Shown here: positions 19,572 to 27,639 of the stretch, piece by piece
How positions within the stretch are numbered: position 1 is the stretch's first letter
How the letters are laid out: every line of letters begins with the position of its first letter
DNA from: Jutongia huaianensis
GTDB lineage: Bacteria > Bacillota > Clostridia > Lachnospirales > Lachnospiraceae
Reading direction: 5' to 3'
Assembly: GCF_014384985.1 (NCBI RefSeq)
Contig: NZ_JACRSX010000001.1
Coordinates: 248,001 to 312,000, forward strand
DNA: 64,000 nt
The notes under the pieces: model-generated
What the model was told of the DNA's origin: nothing
Databases searched by the model: none
What the model saw: only the letters and a program-made list of their open reading frames with translations
Position numbers and translations under genes: made by a program

Positions 19572-20447
19572 TTAATATCTCGCAAATGCGTAGTCCAACA
19601 ATTTTCTGATGTCCTTGTAAAGCCGCTCATATCCACCATTTCCATAAAAAGCACAAATAACCGTATTCCCTTCTTCATCCACTGCCGTTGCCACAAGACA
19701 ATGTCCTGCTGCTCTGGTCGTGCCGGTCTTACTTCCTATGATCTTGTACTTTCTGTTTTTGACCAGCTTTTTATATGTTCCATAAAAGGCATTGGTGTTT
19801 TTTATCATAAAAGACTTTTTCACGCCCACCGGCTGTACCTTGTACTTATGCTTTGCCACGATCCTTGCAATAATCGGCTCCTCCATAGCGGCTTTCGCCA
19901 CCTTGATAAAATCTGCCGCTGTAGTATATGTCTGATTGTAACCGCTTCCCTTGTCCAGACCCACCGGATTGTCAAAATGACTGTGTTTCATTCCCAGCTC
20001 TTCTGCCTTGTCGTTCATCATATCAACAAAATCATCTACATTACCGGCAGTTCCTTCTGCCAGTGCAAGAGCTGAGCCTGCATCCGAAACGATCAGCAGC
20101 ATATTCAAATATTGTCTAACTGTATATACTCTCCCTGTTTTCAGATTCAGTGCAGAAGCATCAGACGGAATCTTCTTCTGAAGCTTCCTGGTATATTTAA
20201 TCTTTTGGTTTAAATCTGCATAATCAAGTACCGTAAGTGCCGTCAACAGCTTCACCGTGCTGGCCGGACATATGCGCTTATTGGCATGACTGGACAGGAT
20301 CTTCTGTCCGCTTTCCGCATCAATCATATAATATGCATGTGCCATTGTCTTAGGCTTTGCAGCTGCCTGCGCGCCGACAGATGGCATTGCCGCAAGCATG
20401 ATAGATAACATCAGCAACCATGCCATACATCTCTGTGTTCTCTTCAT
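19572..20447 (-). CDS. D-alanyl-D-alanine carboxypeptidase (S11)
   Basis: 291 residues with an N-terminal signal peptide (MKRTQRCMAWLLMLSIML, cleavage probably after VGAQA). It trims the terminal D-Ala of wall stem peptides outside the membrane. The SxxK motif is PASTVKLLTA, the KTG motif is GSKTGTT. The middle SxN motif reads SDA in LLIVSDAGSALALAE, where most relatives have S-x-N. There is no obvious C-terminal amphipathic anchor, so the protein may be shorter than DacA types. The ATG at 20447 has GAGG six bases upstream. It heads the aroA-argS stretch. Confidence 0.88.
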   Translation of the reverse strand: MKRTQRCMAWLLMLSIMLAAMPSVGAQAAAKPKTMAHAYYMIDAESGQKILSSHANKRICPASTVKLLTALTVLDYADLNQKIKYTRKLQKKIPSDASALNLKTGRVYTVRQYLNMLLIVSDAGSALALAEGTAGNVDDFVDMMNDKAEELGMKHSHFDNPVGLDKGSGYNQTYTTAADFIKVAKAAMEEPIIARIVAKHKYKVQPVGVKKSFMIKNTNAFYGTYKKLVKNRKYKIIGSKTGTTRAAGHCLVATAVDEEGNTVICAFYGNGGYERLYKDIRKLLDYAFARY

Positions 20448-20593
20448 AATCATCCTCATTTCTGTGCATATTTTCTATACACCCCGTATCTTTTCGGGAC
20501 TTTTAACCCTAGCTTAACATTATAACACACTTTTTTCATTTACGCTATCCGTGAAATGTGATACATTATTTATGAGAAAGGAATGGTGATAAC

Positions 20594-21652
20594 ATGTCAA
20601 ATCCCATAGAAGGACTACTTACGAAAGAACAGACGGATCTGATATTCAACAATATGAGCGACGGCGTGATCATGGTAAATGAAGAAGGGATCATTACCTA
20701 TATGAACTCTGCCAGTGCCGCGATCTTTCATATCGACGCAGAAGATGCAATCCAGAAACCATTTAACGATATTTTTCTGCAAAACAAGAAAAACAGGGCA
20801 TTTAATAAGCTTTTCCGCTCCAGTATGGAGAAGGGACAGCTTACAGAAAAAACCATGGTAAAATACACGTCTTCCGAAGCAAAAGAATCCTCTTTTGTAA
20901 CGGTAGATATCAGCTTAATGCAGCAGGAAAATACAGCGATCCGGCGAAAAGAACCGTTTCAGGGAATGATCGTTCTGGTGGAGGACGTCACCGACACACA
21001 GCTCCTTCAACAGCACGATCACGACTGTGCCTATATCTTTGCCGGACTGATCCTGTGTATCAGCATTTATCTTGCGGCCTGGAGCCTGTGCCGCTTCACA
21101 CTCCATGTCCCATTGAAAACCCAGGATTATACTATGATGATCGAAGTGATCACCTTTGTACTGTTTCTTGAAATTGCGTTTTGTACCAGCTTTTCCCTGA
21201 AAGAAATCGGATTAATCCCCAATATTTCCCGATGGCGCACCAATCTGAAAGAAACGATCACCACCGGCGTGATCGTTTGTCTTTTGATCCTTCTGGCAAA
21301 GCTTGTCCTGTCCCTGGCCGGCATCCGGATCAAGGGATACTTTATCGGAGGTTCCCTGCATGGTGCCTATATTTATATATTTACCGCATTTATTCAGGAA
21401 TTTCTCGCCAGAGGTGTGATTCAAAAAAGTGTAAAATCTCTGCTTCACATAAAATACCAGAAGCAGCTCAGTATTTTTCTGACCTCGCTGCTTTTCTCCC
21501 TGATGCATCTTCCCTTCGGCTTCTACTTTATGGTCGGAGCCTTCCTGTTAAGCTGCGCTCTGGGAGTCATTTTTGAACGCCAGCGTGACATCTGGGGATG
21601 CGCTGTTCTTCACTGGGGATGCGGCTATCTTGCAATGTGTCTGTTCTTTTAA
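20594..21652 (+). CDS. PAS domain - CPBP intramembrane protease fusion
   Basis: 352 residues. Residues about 12-140 form a PAS domain with FNNMSDGVIMVNEEGIITYM and a PAC-like end IVLVEDVTDTQ. Residues about 145-352 are membrane helices of the CPBP (Abi, CAAX-protease/bacteriocin-processing) family: the first motif is IQEFLARG (Gln268-Glu269...Arg273, where EExxxR is standard), the second is FSLMH (Phe301, His305), the third begins with His340. It is an integral membrane protein with a cytoplasmic sensor. The fusion suggests a signal-gated protease or scaffold. It is monocistronic and convergent with recX. Confidence 0.8.
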   Translation: MSNPIEGLLTKEQTDLIFNNMSDGVIMVNEEGIITYMNSASAAIFHIDAEDAIQKPFNDIFLQNKKNRAFNKLFRSSMEKGQLTEKTMVKYTSSEAKESSFVTVDISLMQQENTAIRRKEPFQGMIVLVEDVTDTQLLQQHDHDCAYIFAGLILCISIYLAAWSLCRFTLHVPLKTQDYTMMIEVITFVLFLEIAFCTSFSLKEIGLIPNISRWRTNLKETITTGVIVCLLILLAKLVLSLAGIRIKGYFIGGSLHGAYIYIFTAFIQEFLARGVIQKSVKSLLHIKYQKQLSIFLTSLLFSLMHLPFGFYFMVGAFLLSCALGVIFERQRDIWGCAVLHWGCGYLAMCLFF

Positions 21653-21668
21653 CTTCTTATACTAAACA

Positions 21669-21733
21669 CAAAGAGGGCAGTTCCACCGGCCGATAATATA
21701 TCTATCTGCCGGCAGGACTGCCCTTTGTTTTGT
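21669..21733. terminator. Bidirectional terminator between the PAS-CPBP gene and recX
   Basis: Outer arms AAAGaGGGCAG and CTGCCCTTT with an inner CCGGC/GCCGG pairing, T-run on the plus side. It serves the plus-strand gene and can also serve recX. Confidence 0.7.
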
Positions 21734-21795
21734 CTCTTATCGCTTACTGCTCCTGCTCTTCGTCATACCGTTTCTGTCCTCACAGTCTCTCAGGC

Positions 21796-22236
21796 TTACA
21801 TATCCAGCACCCGCTTAATATCGCCAAGACGAAATCCCTTGCGATAAAGCTTCCCGGCAATCTTCTGTTTTTCCTCATAAGAGTACTCCGTCTCTCCTTT
21901 GGTAATCTTGCGAAGTGCCTCCTGAAGCGCAATATCATCATTCTCACAGATACTTTCCAATGCCAGATCAATATATTCCTCCGGTACATGTCTCTGATAC
22001 AGGTCCTGGCGCATCCGCTGTCTGCTCCGCTGTTCATAATGAAGCTCTACAAAATGGACGGCATACCGGTAATCATCCAGATAATGGAATGACTTTACAT
22101 AGTCTACGGCTCCTTCCACGGCTTCCTCAGAAAACCCCTTTGCCGCCAGTTTGTCCCGTAGCTGCCACTCCGTCCTGTCCATATATTTCAGAAGGGACAT
22201 TGCCTTTTTCTTTGCTTCTAATAACTCATCCTGCAT
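21796..22236 (-). CDS. recX: Regulatory protein RecX
   Basis: 146 residues made of the three-helix repeats of RecX: LLKYMDRTEWQLRDKLAAKGF in the first, YLDDYRYAVHFVELHYEQRSRQRMRQDL in the second, and KQKIAGKLYRKGFRLGDIKRVL in the third. RecX binds in the groove of the RecA filament and restrains its growth. It starts 3 nt after the recA stop, so it is produced with RecA and subject to the same LexA control. Confidence 0.93.
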   Translation of the reverse strand: MQDELLEAKKKAMSLLKYMDRTEWQLRDKLAAKGFSEEAVEGAVDYVKSFHYLDDYRYAVHFVELHYEQRSRQRMRQDLYQRHVPEEYIDLALESICENDDIALQEALRKITKGETEYSYEEKQKIAGKLYRKGFRLGDIKRVLDM

Positions 22237-22239
22237 AAA

Positions 22240-23343
22240 TTACTTCGTCTTTCCCGCAGACCCCTTATCTGCATCCACTGCCGGAGCTGCCGTCTCATTG
22301 TCCACATTTTCCTCAGAAGCCTCATCAAGAGCATCTCCCTTCGGAATCCTCTTGGCACGGACCTTATCCTCTATCTCCTTCATAATATCCGGATTCTCCT
22401 TGAGATACTGCTTTGCATTCTCACGACCCTGACCGATCTTATTGCCATTATAGGCATACCAGGCACCACTCTTATTGACAATATTGTCATTGGCTGCCAG
22501 ATCAAGAATATCTCCCTCTCTGGAAATACCGATTCCATAAACCAGATCGACCTCTGCCTCACGGAACGGAGGGGCAACCTTGTTCTTAACCACCTTGATC
22601 TTTGCACGGTTTCCGATGGCTTCCCCATCCTTTTTGATCACTTCGCCACGGCGCACCTCCAGACGTACAGAAGAGTAATACTTCAGTGCACGACCGCCGG
22701 TAGTTGTCTCCGGATTACCAAACATCACACCAACCTTCTCACGAAGCTGGTTGATAAATATAACCGTACAGCTTGTCTTGCCAATGATACCGGTGAGCTT
22801 ACGAAGTGCCTGAGACATCAGGCGAGCCTGAAGTCCCACATGGGAATCTCCCATATCTCCCTCGATCTCCGCCTTCGGAACAAGAGCTGCTACAGAATCC
22901 ACAATAATAATGTCAATCGCTCCGGAACGAACCATAGTCTCTGTAATCTCCAGTGCCTGCTCTCCGTTATCCGGCTGGGATATGTATAAATTATCAATAT
23001 CGACACCAATGCGCTTTGCATAAACAGGATCCAGCGCATGCTCCGCATCAATAAATCCGGCAATGCCGCCCAGCTTCTGAACCTCTGCTACAATATGGAG
23101 AGCAACGGTTGTCTTACCACCACCCTCAGGACCATAAATCTCCACGACTCTTCCCTTTGGAATCCCTCCGACTCCCAAGGCAAGATCAAGTCCTAAAGAC
23201 CCGGTCGGGAATGTCTCCACGTTCATATGGGTATTGTCCCCAAGCTTCATCACGGAACCCTTACCATATGCTTTCTCAATCTGTGCAACAGCAGACTCCA
23301 GTGCCTTTCTTTTATTCTCATCAATTTTAATCTCTTTTGCCAT
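22240..23343 (-). CDS. recA: Recombinase RecA
   Basis: 367 residues, the full DNA strand-exchange ATPase. Walker A is [13 protein letters not shown], Walker B is [10 protein letters not shown], the L2 loop has [26 protein letters not shown], and the C-terminal acidic tail is present ([10 protein letters not shown]). It coats ssDNA, promotes homologous recombination and triggers LexA self-cleavage. The ATG at 23343 has GAGG upstream. A consensus promoter and a LexA box precede it. Confidence 0.98.
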   Translation of the reverse strand: MAKEIKIDENKRKALESAVAQIEKAYGKGSVMKLGDNTHMNVETFPTGSLGLDLALGVGGIPKGRVVEIYGPEGGGKTTVALHIVAEVQKLGGIAGFIDAEHALDPVYAKRIGVDIDNLYISQPDNGEQALEITETMVRSGAIDIIIVDSVAALVPKAEIEGDMGDSHVGLQARLMSQALRKLTGIIGKTSCTVIFINQLREKVGVMFGNPETTTGGRALKYYSSVRLEVRRGEVIKKDGEAIGNRAKIKVVKNKVAPPFREAEVDLVYGIGISREGDILDLAANDNIVNKSGAWYAYNGNKIGQGRENAKQYLKENPDIMKEIEDKVRAKRIPKGDALDEASEENVDNETAAPAVDADKGSAGKTK

Positions 23344-23361
23344 AATGTCCTCGCTTTCTAA

Positions 23362-23375
23362 CGAACAAGTGTTCT
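23362..23375. promoter_or_regulatory. LexA (SOS) box of recA
   Basis: CGAACAAGTGTTCT matches the Gram-positive LexA/DinR consensus CGAACNNNNGTTCG at all but the last base. It lies between the -10 (23384-23389) and the recA start, over the expected transcription start. Confidence 0.8.
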
Positions 23376-23383
23376 TATTTCTA

Positions 23384-23412
23384 AATATAAACTATTTTCG
23401 GACTGCTGTCAA
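23384..23412 (-). promoter_or_regulatory. recA promoter
   Basis: Minus strand TTGACA (complement of 23407-23412), 17-bp spacer, TATATT (complement of 23384-23389). Confidence 0.75.
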
Positions 23413-23556
23413 CAGTAAATTTCAGGTGGACAAATCTTATCATATATCCTCCTGCCGTTCAATTACCTTTACAGGATTATCATTTTATTTATGAAATTTT
23501 AAGTAATATGTCACCCGGCCACTTCCTCCGATATCTGCATCTTATTATTATAAAAG

Positions 23557-24636
23557 TTAATTTGTTTCGTTATTTTTTATGACATATTTCTGGGTATATT
23601 TCATTACATAATCCTGTGTGATCAGATGATAATGGTTCATAGCATTTAGTGTACGAAAAAACTCTTCTCTGGTGATGGGTGCTGCCAACAGTTCCTCCAG
23701 CACGCTTTCCAGCTTCTGCCGGTATTCCTCCAGAGAATAGATATTATTTTTGCACAATATACCATACCGGTAAATATCTTTAAAATATTCATCAAATCTG
23801 TCCGAAGTATTGATCGCATCATCCACCAGAAACGGCGCTCTCGTAAGAATACTGAATATCCCCTTCATAGATGTATTGGTAAATGAAATACCCGGATGGA
23901 TCGTAAACAGATTTTTCACATAGATCATCTGTCCGTCCTTTGTATTTTCCTTATACTCCGGCAGATACGGTTTATAAATTTTGGACATAAAACCGGAATA
24001 TTGAAACGGTACATAATCCCGGTCAGGATCTGCCGTTACATTTTTGTCATAGTAAATCCCCTGAATATCATTGAATGGTATCTGAAACTCTTTGGCACTC
24101 TGATCCATGATCAGCAGGTGAAGATGGGTATCCGTACGCCATACAATGGCCGGAGCCTGCCGGATCTTCTCTGCCGGATACATATCTACCATGGCAAATA
24201 CATGCTTTTGTTTTACCTTATACTCCTTGGCCAGATTCTTTAATTTCTTTGCATTCATAGAAGAAAGATACTGCATTTTTGCCTTCTCTTTCTCCTTAGA
24301 ATACCAGACATCCTTTCCCCGGTCATTCTCTTCTTCTGACTTCCCGGCAGAATCATTTCTGCCGGCCGGCTCCTTTGTCTTTTCCCTCCGGTCTTTTTCT
24401 TTTTTGTTCTTATCCTGTTTGTCCCGCCGTTCCATCTCCGTCAGAGATGCCGACTGGGATGTTACAAAGGCAGCCAGCCCGCACACAAAAGCACCTGTTC
24501 CAAAGGTAAAAGAACCGAGAGCCGCAGCCATAACCCCAAGCAGGATCGTGGCAAGTCCCATGATAAAGACAGACCACAAAAATATTCTGGCTTTGGTGCT
24601 TCCATGAAACATGGTATTAATGATCCTGTTCATCAT
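23557..24636 (-). CDS. Membrane protein of unknown function
   Basis: 359 residues that I do not recognise. Two adjacent membrane helices lie at about 16-37 and 40-62 (LWSVFIMGLATILLGVMAA and the following FGTGAFVCGLAAF). A very charged Lys/Glu/Arg linker follows (about 68-120), then a globular cytoplasmic domain with a PH-like feel: KHVFAMVDMYPAEKI, HLHLLIMDQSAKEFQIPFNDIQGIYYD. The last 100 residues are helical. It overlaps the preceding DUF1653-type gene by 4 bp (ATGA), so the two products are made together and may interact. Confidence 0.6.
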   Translation of the reverse strand: MMNRIINTMFHGSTKARIFLWSVFIMGLATILLGVMAAALGSFTFGTGAFVCGLAAFVTSQSASLTEMERRDKQDKNKKEKDRREKTKEPAGRNDSAGKSEEENDRGKDVWYSKEKEKAKMQYLSSMNAKKLKNLAKEYKVKQKHVFAMVDMYPAEKIRQAPAIVWRTDTHLHLLIMDQSAKEFQIPFNDIQGIYYDKNVTADPDRDYVPFQYSGFMSKIYKPYLPEYKENTKDGQMIYVKNLFTIHPGISFTNTSMKGIFSILTRAPFLVDDAINTSDRFDEYFKDIYRYGILCKNNIYSLEEYRQKLESVLEELLAAPITREEFFRTLNAMNHYHLITQDYVMKYTQKYVIKNNETN

Positions 24637-25268
24637 CGCCGCAGACGCCCTCCTTCGTACTTTTCATAAGTCTCCAGACAATGAAGCAGCGTGTCATAGT
24701 GTTCCTGACTGCTTCCCTCCTCCAGAACAATATCCATGGCTGCTGCCAGATTATTGAGATACAGTTCATTTAGATATTCCCGGAGTCCCACAAGGATCTG
24801 CCGCTTTTCCCGATATGTGTCTGCATCCAGAAGTGCAAGAAATCCTCTGCGGGCAATCTCCTCATCCGCCATTCTGCCGGTCAGAAGCTTTTCTCCCTGA
24901 TCATTCATCAAAATTTTTCGAAGTTCCCGGTCACTCACCGGTTCCGCAGCTGAGTCCATCTCCTGTCTGCTTACAGAGTCTGTCTTGTTGGCCACTCCGC
25001 TTTCCTGCATCACGTCTCGCTGTGATGTGTTTTGGAATACCACGGATTCAAAGCGGTATTGCTGACGGCATTCCGGATATTTATCCTGATCCACTCTGTC
25101 CAAAAACATGGACAAAGGTCTGACCCACACCTGAAATGGCGGATACATCCCCTGATAAATTACCATATCCTCTGCTGTTTCGGAATCCTTTGCCAGCTCC
25201 CTTATCTGATATATATTTCCTTTAAAATGCCGGTAAAACATTCCCGGCACAGGTCTTTTCCGCTCCAT
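24633..25268 (-). CDS. DUF1653-containing protein
   Basis: 211 residues. The first 75 residues match the DUF1653 pattern: PGMFYRHFKGNIYQIRELAKDSETAEDMVIYQGMY, then WVRPLSMFLDRVDQDKYPE. DUF1653 proteins usually have only this domain of about 70 residues. Here it is followed by a helical C-terminal region of about 135 residues with no match I know (RELRKILMNDQGEKLLTGRMADEEIAR and on). The ATG at 25268 has AGGAGGAG upstream, spaced 6-8 bases. Promoter TTGCGG-17-TATAAT lies right before it. It is coupled to the membrane protein gene downstream. Confidence 0.75.
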   Translation of the reverse strand: MERKRPVPGMFYRHFKGNIYQIRELAKDSETAEDMVIYQGMYPPFQVWVRPLSMFLDRVDQDKYPECRQQYRFESVVFQNTSQRDVMQESGVANKTDSVSRQEMDSAAEPVSDRELRKILMNDQGEKLLTGRMADEEIARRGFLALLDADTYREKRQILVGLREYLNELYLNNLAAAMDIVLEEGSSQEHYDTLLHCLETYEKYEGGRLRR

Positions 25269-25291
25269 CTGCATCTCCTCCTCACAGGTCT

Positions 25292-25320
25292 ATTATAGGA
25301 TGTTTTCCGTGGATCCGCAA
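25292..25320 (-). promoter_or_regulatory. Promoter of the DUF1653/membrane-protein pair
   Basis: Minus strand TTGCGG (complement of 25315-25320), 17-bp spacer, TATAAT (complement of 25292-25297), placing the start only about 15-20 nt before the ATG. It is divergent from the thiM promoter. Confidence 0.6.
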
Positions 25321-25356
25321 TTCATTTTTGCCGACAGACATTTACCGGCCGCTGCC

Positions 25357-25384
25357 TTGACTTTTCCTATGGGTATGATATAAT
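25357..25384 (+). promoter_or_regulatory. thiM promoter
   Basis: TTGACT (25357-25362), 16-bp spacer, TATAAT (25379-25384). The transcript would start near 25391 and carry a leader of about 110 nt that contains the hairpin at 25411-25470. Confidence 0.75.
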
Positions 25385-25400
25385 AACTCCAGATTTTGTC

Positions 25401-25470
25401 AGGACATCACAAACGGCAGAAGAAGGGGCATACCACCACGGGTATGATTTCTTTTTCTGCCGTTTTCTTA
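25401..25470 (+). ncRNA. Terminator-embedded leader RNA, probable HMP-PP (thiS-motif) riboswitch
   Basis: AAACGGCAGAA (25411-25421) pairs perfectly with TTCTGCCGTTT (25455-25465), followed by TTTTCTTAT: a classic intrinsic terminator in the thiM leader. Inside its loop, CATACC (25429-25434) pairs with GGTATG (25441-25446) to make a small second hairpin. A tiny aptamer lodged inside a terminator stem is the described architecture of the HMP-PP riboswitch (thiS motif), which controls thiazole-side thiamine genes. ThiM makes the thiazole phosphate that is joined to HMP-PP, so the gene fits. I judge by architecture and context, not by a covariance search. No TPP-riboswitch motif is present here. 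Confidence 0.6.
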
Positions 25471-25500
25471 TAAGCATCCAGGAAAGGAAGGATTTTACGA

Positions 25501-26340
25501 ATGAATATTCTAGAAGAAGCAAACGAAATTTTTGATAACATTCAACGGGTAGCACCTGTAGTTCACAATATTTCGAACTATATCACTGCCACGGACTGCG
25601 CCAATATGACACTGGCATGCGGCGGATCTCCCACAATGGCAGATGATCCGGAGGAAGTAGCCGATATTTCCGCCGGCTGCAACGGCTGTGTGATCAATAT
25701 GGGCAATACCGGCGGCTTTCTAGAAGAATCCATGCTTCGTATGGGACGGAAAAACAATGAGCTGGAGCACCCGGTTATCTTTGATCCGGTAGGAGCCGGA
25801 GCTGCGCACCGACGCAATGCGGTACTGGAAAATCTTATGGATCATATCCGCTTTACCGTAATCCGGGGCAATATTTCCGAGATCAAGTATGTCGGCGACA
25901 AAAGCTCCCACGCAAAGGGTGTCGATGCAGCCAATGAAGATCTTGCCAACGAGGACAACATTTATGAGATTGCAGAATATGCCAAAAAGATCAGCGCCAT
26001 CACCTGCTCCGTCATTGCCATCAGCGGTCCCATCGACGTGGTTGCCAATGCGGATACCGCTTATCTGATCCGCAACGGGCATCCAATGATGTCCCGGATC
26101 ACCGGTACCGGATGCATGCTTTCCAGCGCCATCGGCGTATTTGTCTCCGCCAATCCATATAAAGCCCTGGAAGCAACCGTAACTGCCATGGCCGCTTACG
26201 GTTATGCCGGAGAACTCGCTTACGAAAAAACGGTCCGCACCGAAGGCGGTACCGGTTCTCTGCGCACCTTCCTGATCGACTATATGAGCAATATGAACTA
26301 TGAAACTTTCTTAAAAGGTGCTAAGATTGAATTAGTATAA
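25501..26340 (+). CDS. thiM: Hydroxyethylthiazole kinase
   Basis: 279 residues. It phosphorylates the thiamine precursor 4-methyl-5-hydroxyethylthiazole (salvage). Ribokinase-like fold: PVVHNISNYITATDCANMTLACGGSPTMADDPEE near the N terminus is the substrate site, PVIFDPVGAGAAHRRN is the central strand, and TGTGCMLSS near residue 202 is the anion-hole/catalytic loop with Cys. Start codon has AAGGAAGG at a suitable distance. It is first in thiM-thiE-HAD and is preceded by a terminator-type leader, so its expression is probably set by attenuation. Confidence 0.95.
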   Translation: MNILEEANEIFDNIQRVAPVVHNISNYITATDCANMTLACGGSPTMADDPEEVADISAGCNGCVINMGNTGGFLEESMLRMGRKNNELEHPVIFDPVGAGAAHRRNAVLENLMDHIRFTVIRGNISEIKYVGDKSSHAKGVDAANEDLANEDNIYEIAEYAKKISAITCSVIAISGPIDVVANADTAYLIRNGHPMMSRITGTGCMLSSAIGVFVSANPYKALEATVTAMAAYGYAGELAYEKTVRTEGGTGSLRTFLIDYMSNMNYETFLKGAKIELV

Positions 26341-26362
26341 CAACGAAAGGATGAAATTTATT

Positions 26363-27007
26363 ATGTCATATCCATTAAAGAAAGAAGACCTCACTTTATA
26401 TGCCATCACGGACCGCTACTGGTTAAACGGGAACAAACTTGCCGATGTTGTGGAAAATGTCCTGAAAAACGGAGCGACCTTTCTGCAGCTTCGGGAAAAA
26501 GAATTTTCCCATGAAGAAATGGTACAGGAAGCAAAGGAGATCAAGGAGATCGCTGCCCGGTATCATGTACCATTTGTGATCAATGATGATATCTATGCGG
26601 CAAAAGAAATCAATGCAGACGGTGTACATATTGGTCAGAGCGACATGGAATATCAAAAGGCACGGGAGATTCTGGGACCGGACAAGATCATTGGAGTCTC
26701 AGCCGGCAACTTGGAACAGGCTGTCGCAGCAGAAAAAGCGGGTGCCGATTATATTGGTGTTGGCGCTGTTTTTACCACCAGCACCAAATTGGATCATACC
26801 CGCATTACCTTTGAAACCCTGAAGGAGATCACCTCCACCGTATCCATCCCGGTGGTTGCCATCGGCGGAATCAGTGCTGACAATCTGACCCAGCTGAAGG
26901 GGACCGGCATAGATGGTATCTCTGTCATCTCGGCAATCTTTGGACAGCCGGATCCGGGTGCTGCCACAAAGGATCTGCTCCACCGCACAAAGGAGATGCT
27001 CTCATGA
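26363..27007 (+). CDS. thiE: Thiamine phosphate synthase
   Basis: 214 residues, a TIM barrel that joins HMP-PP and thiazole phosphate into thiamine monophosphate. Seen motifs: LYAITDRYWL, FLQLREKEFSHEE, FVINDDIYAAKEINADGVHIGQSDME with the Mg-binding aspartates, GADYIGVGAVFTTSTK, and VVAIGGIS for phosphate binding. The ATG at 26363 is taken; an ATG at 26351 touches the AAAGG ribosome site and cannot use it, though spacing for 26363 is a little long. Its stop overlaps the next gene by 4 bp. Confidence 0.95.
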   Translation: MSYPLKKEDLTLYAITDRYWLNGNKLADVVENVLKNGATFLQLREKEFSHEEMVQEAKEIKEIAARYHVPFVINDDIYAAKEINADGVHIGQSDMEYQKAREILGPDKIIGVSAGNLEQAVAAEKAGADYIGVGAVFTTSTKLDHTRITFETLKEITSTVSIPVVAIGGISADNLTQLKGTGIDGISVISAIFGQPDPGAATKDLLHRTKEMLS

Positions 27008-27639
27008 ATTCCATAAAAAACGCAGGACTTTATATTTTTGATATGGACGGAACGCTTCTTGATTCTATGGGAGAATGGACGCACCTTGGCCGAAACTATC
27101 TGCTGTCCAAAGGAATAACGCCTCCTGCCGACCTGGAAGAAACCATCGACGCCATGACTATGGATGAATCCGCCGCTTACTTCCAGACCTTAGGAATTCA
27201 CGGTGATATTTCCACGATCAATCGGGAAATCATGGAATTGATCCACCGGTCCTACCGGTATCAGATTCCACTAAAGCCCGGTATCAAAGAGCTGTTACAG
27301 GAACTGTCCACAAAAAAGGACAGTATCCTCTGCGTTTTAACAACATCTGAGCGCGACTGCGCCGTTAATGCGTTTCAACGTCTTGGAATACTGTCCTATT
27401 TTAAGGACATACATACCAGCTTTGAAATCGGTCTGAGCAAACGGACCGGTACGATCTACCAGCATGTGTGTAAACTGTATCAGGTTTCTCCGGCAGATAC
27501 TGTTGTATTTGAGGATGCGCCCTATGCCATTCATGCCGCCAAAGAGGCCGGCTGTTATGTCTATGCCGTCCCGGAGGAAACCTACCGGGATGATTGGTCA
27601 GACTGTGAAAGCACTGCAGATGAAATACTCCAGTTGTGA
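27004..27639 (+). CDS. HAD-superfamily phosphatase coupled to thiE
   Basis: 211 residues, beta-phosphoglucomutase-like HAD subclass. Motif I is FDMDGTLLDSM (both aspartates), motif II VLTTSERD, the lysine is in GLSKRTG, motif IV is VVFEDAPYAIHAAKEAG; a helical C1 cap lies between I and II. It overlaps thiE by 4 bp, so it is made in step with thiamine phosphate synthase. HAD enzymes that dephosphorylate thiamine monophosphate (or HMP-phosphates) are known in other bacteria, so that is the best guess; sugar-phosphate phosphatase remains possible. Its 3' end overlaps the convergent thiD by 58 bp. Confidence 0.82.
   Translation: MNSIKNAGLYIFDMDGTLLDSMGEWTHLGRNYLLSKGITPPADLEETIDAMTMDESAAYFQTLGIHGDISTINREIMELIHRSYRYQIPLKPGIKELLQELSTKKDSILCVLTTSERDCAVNAFQRLGILSYFKDIHTSFEIGLSKRTGTIYQHVCKLYQVSPADTVVFEDAPYAIHAAKEAGCYVYAVPEETYRDDWSDCESTADEILQL

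Noticed and set aside
25275..25500. TPP riboswitch upstream of thiM
   Set aside because: No CTGAGA or GAACCTGAT element. The leader has a different, smaller structure.
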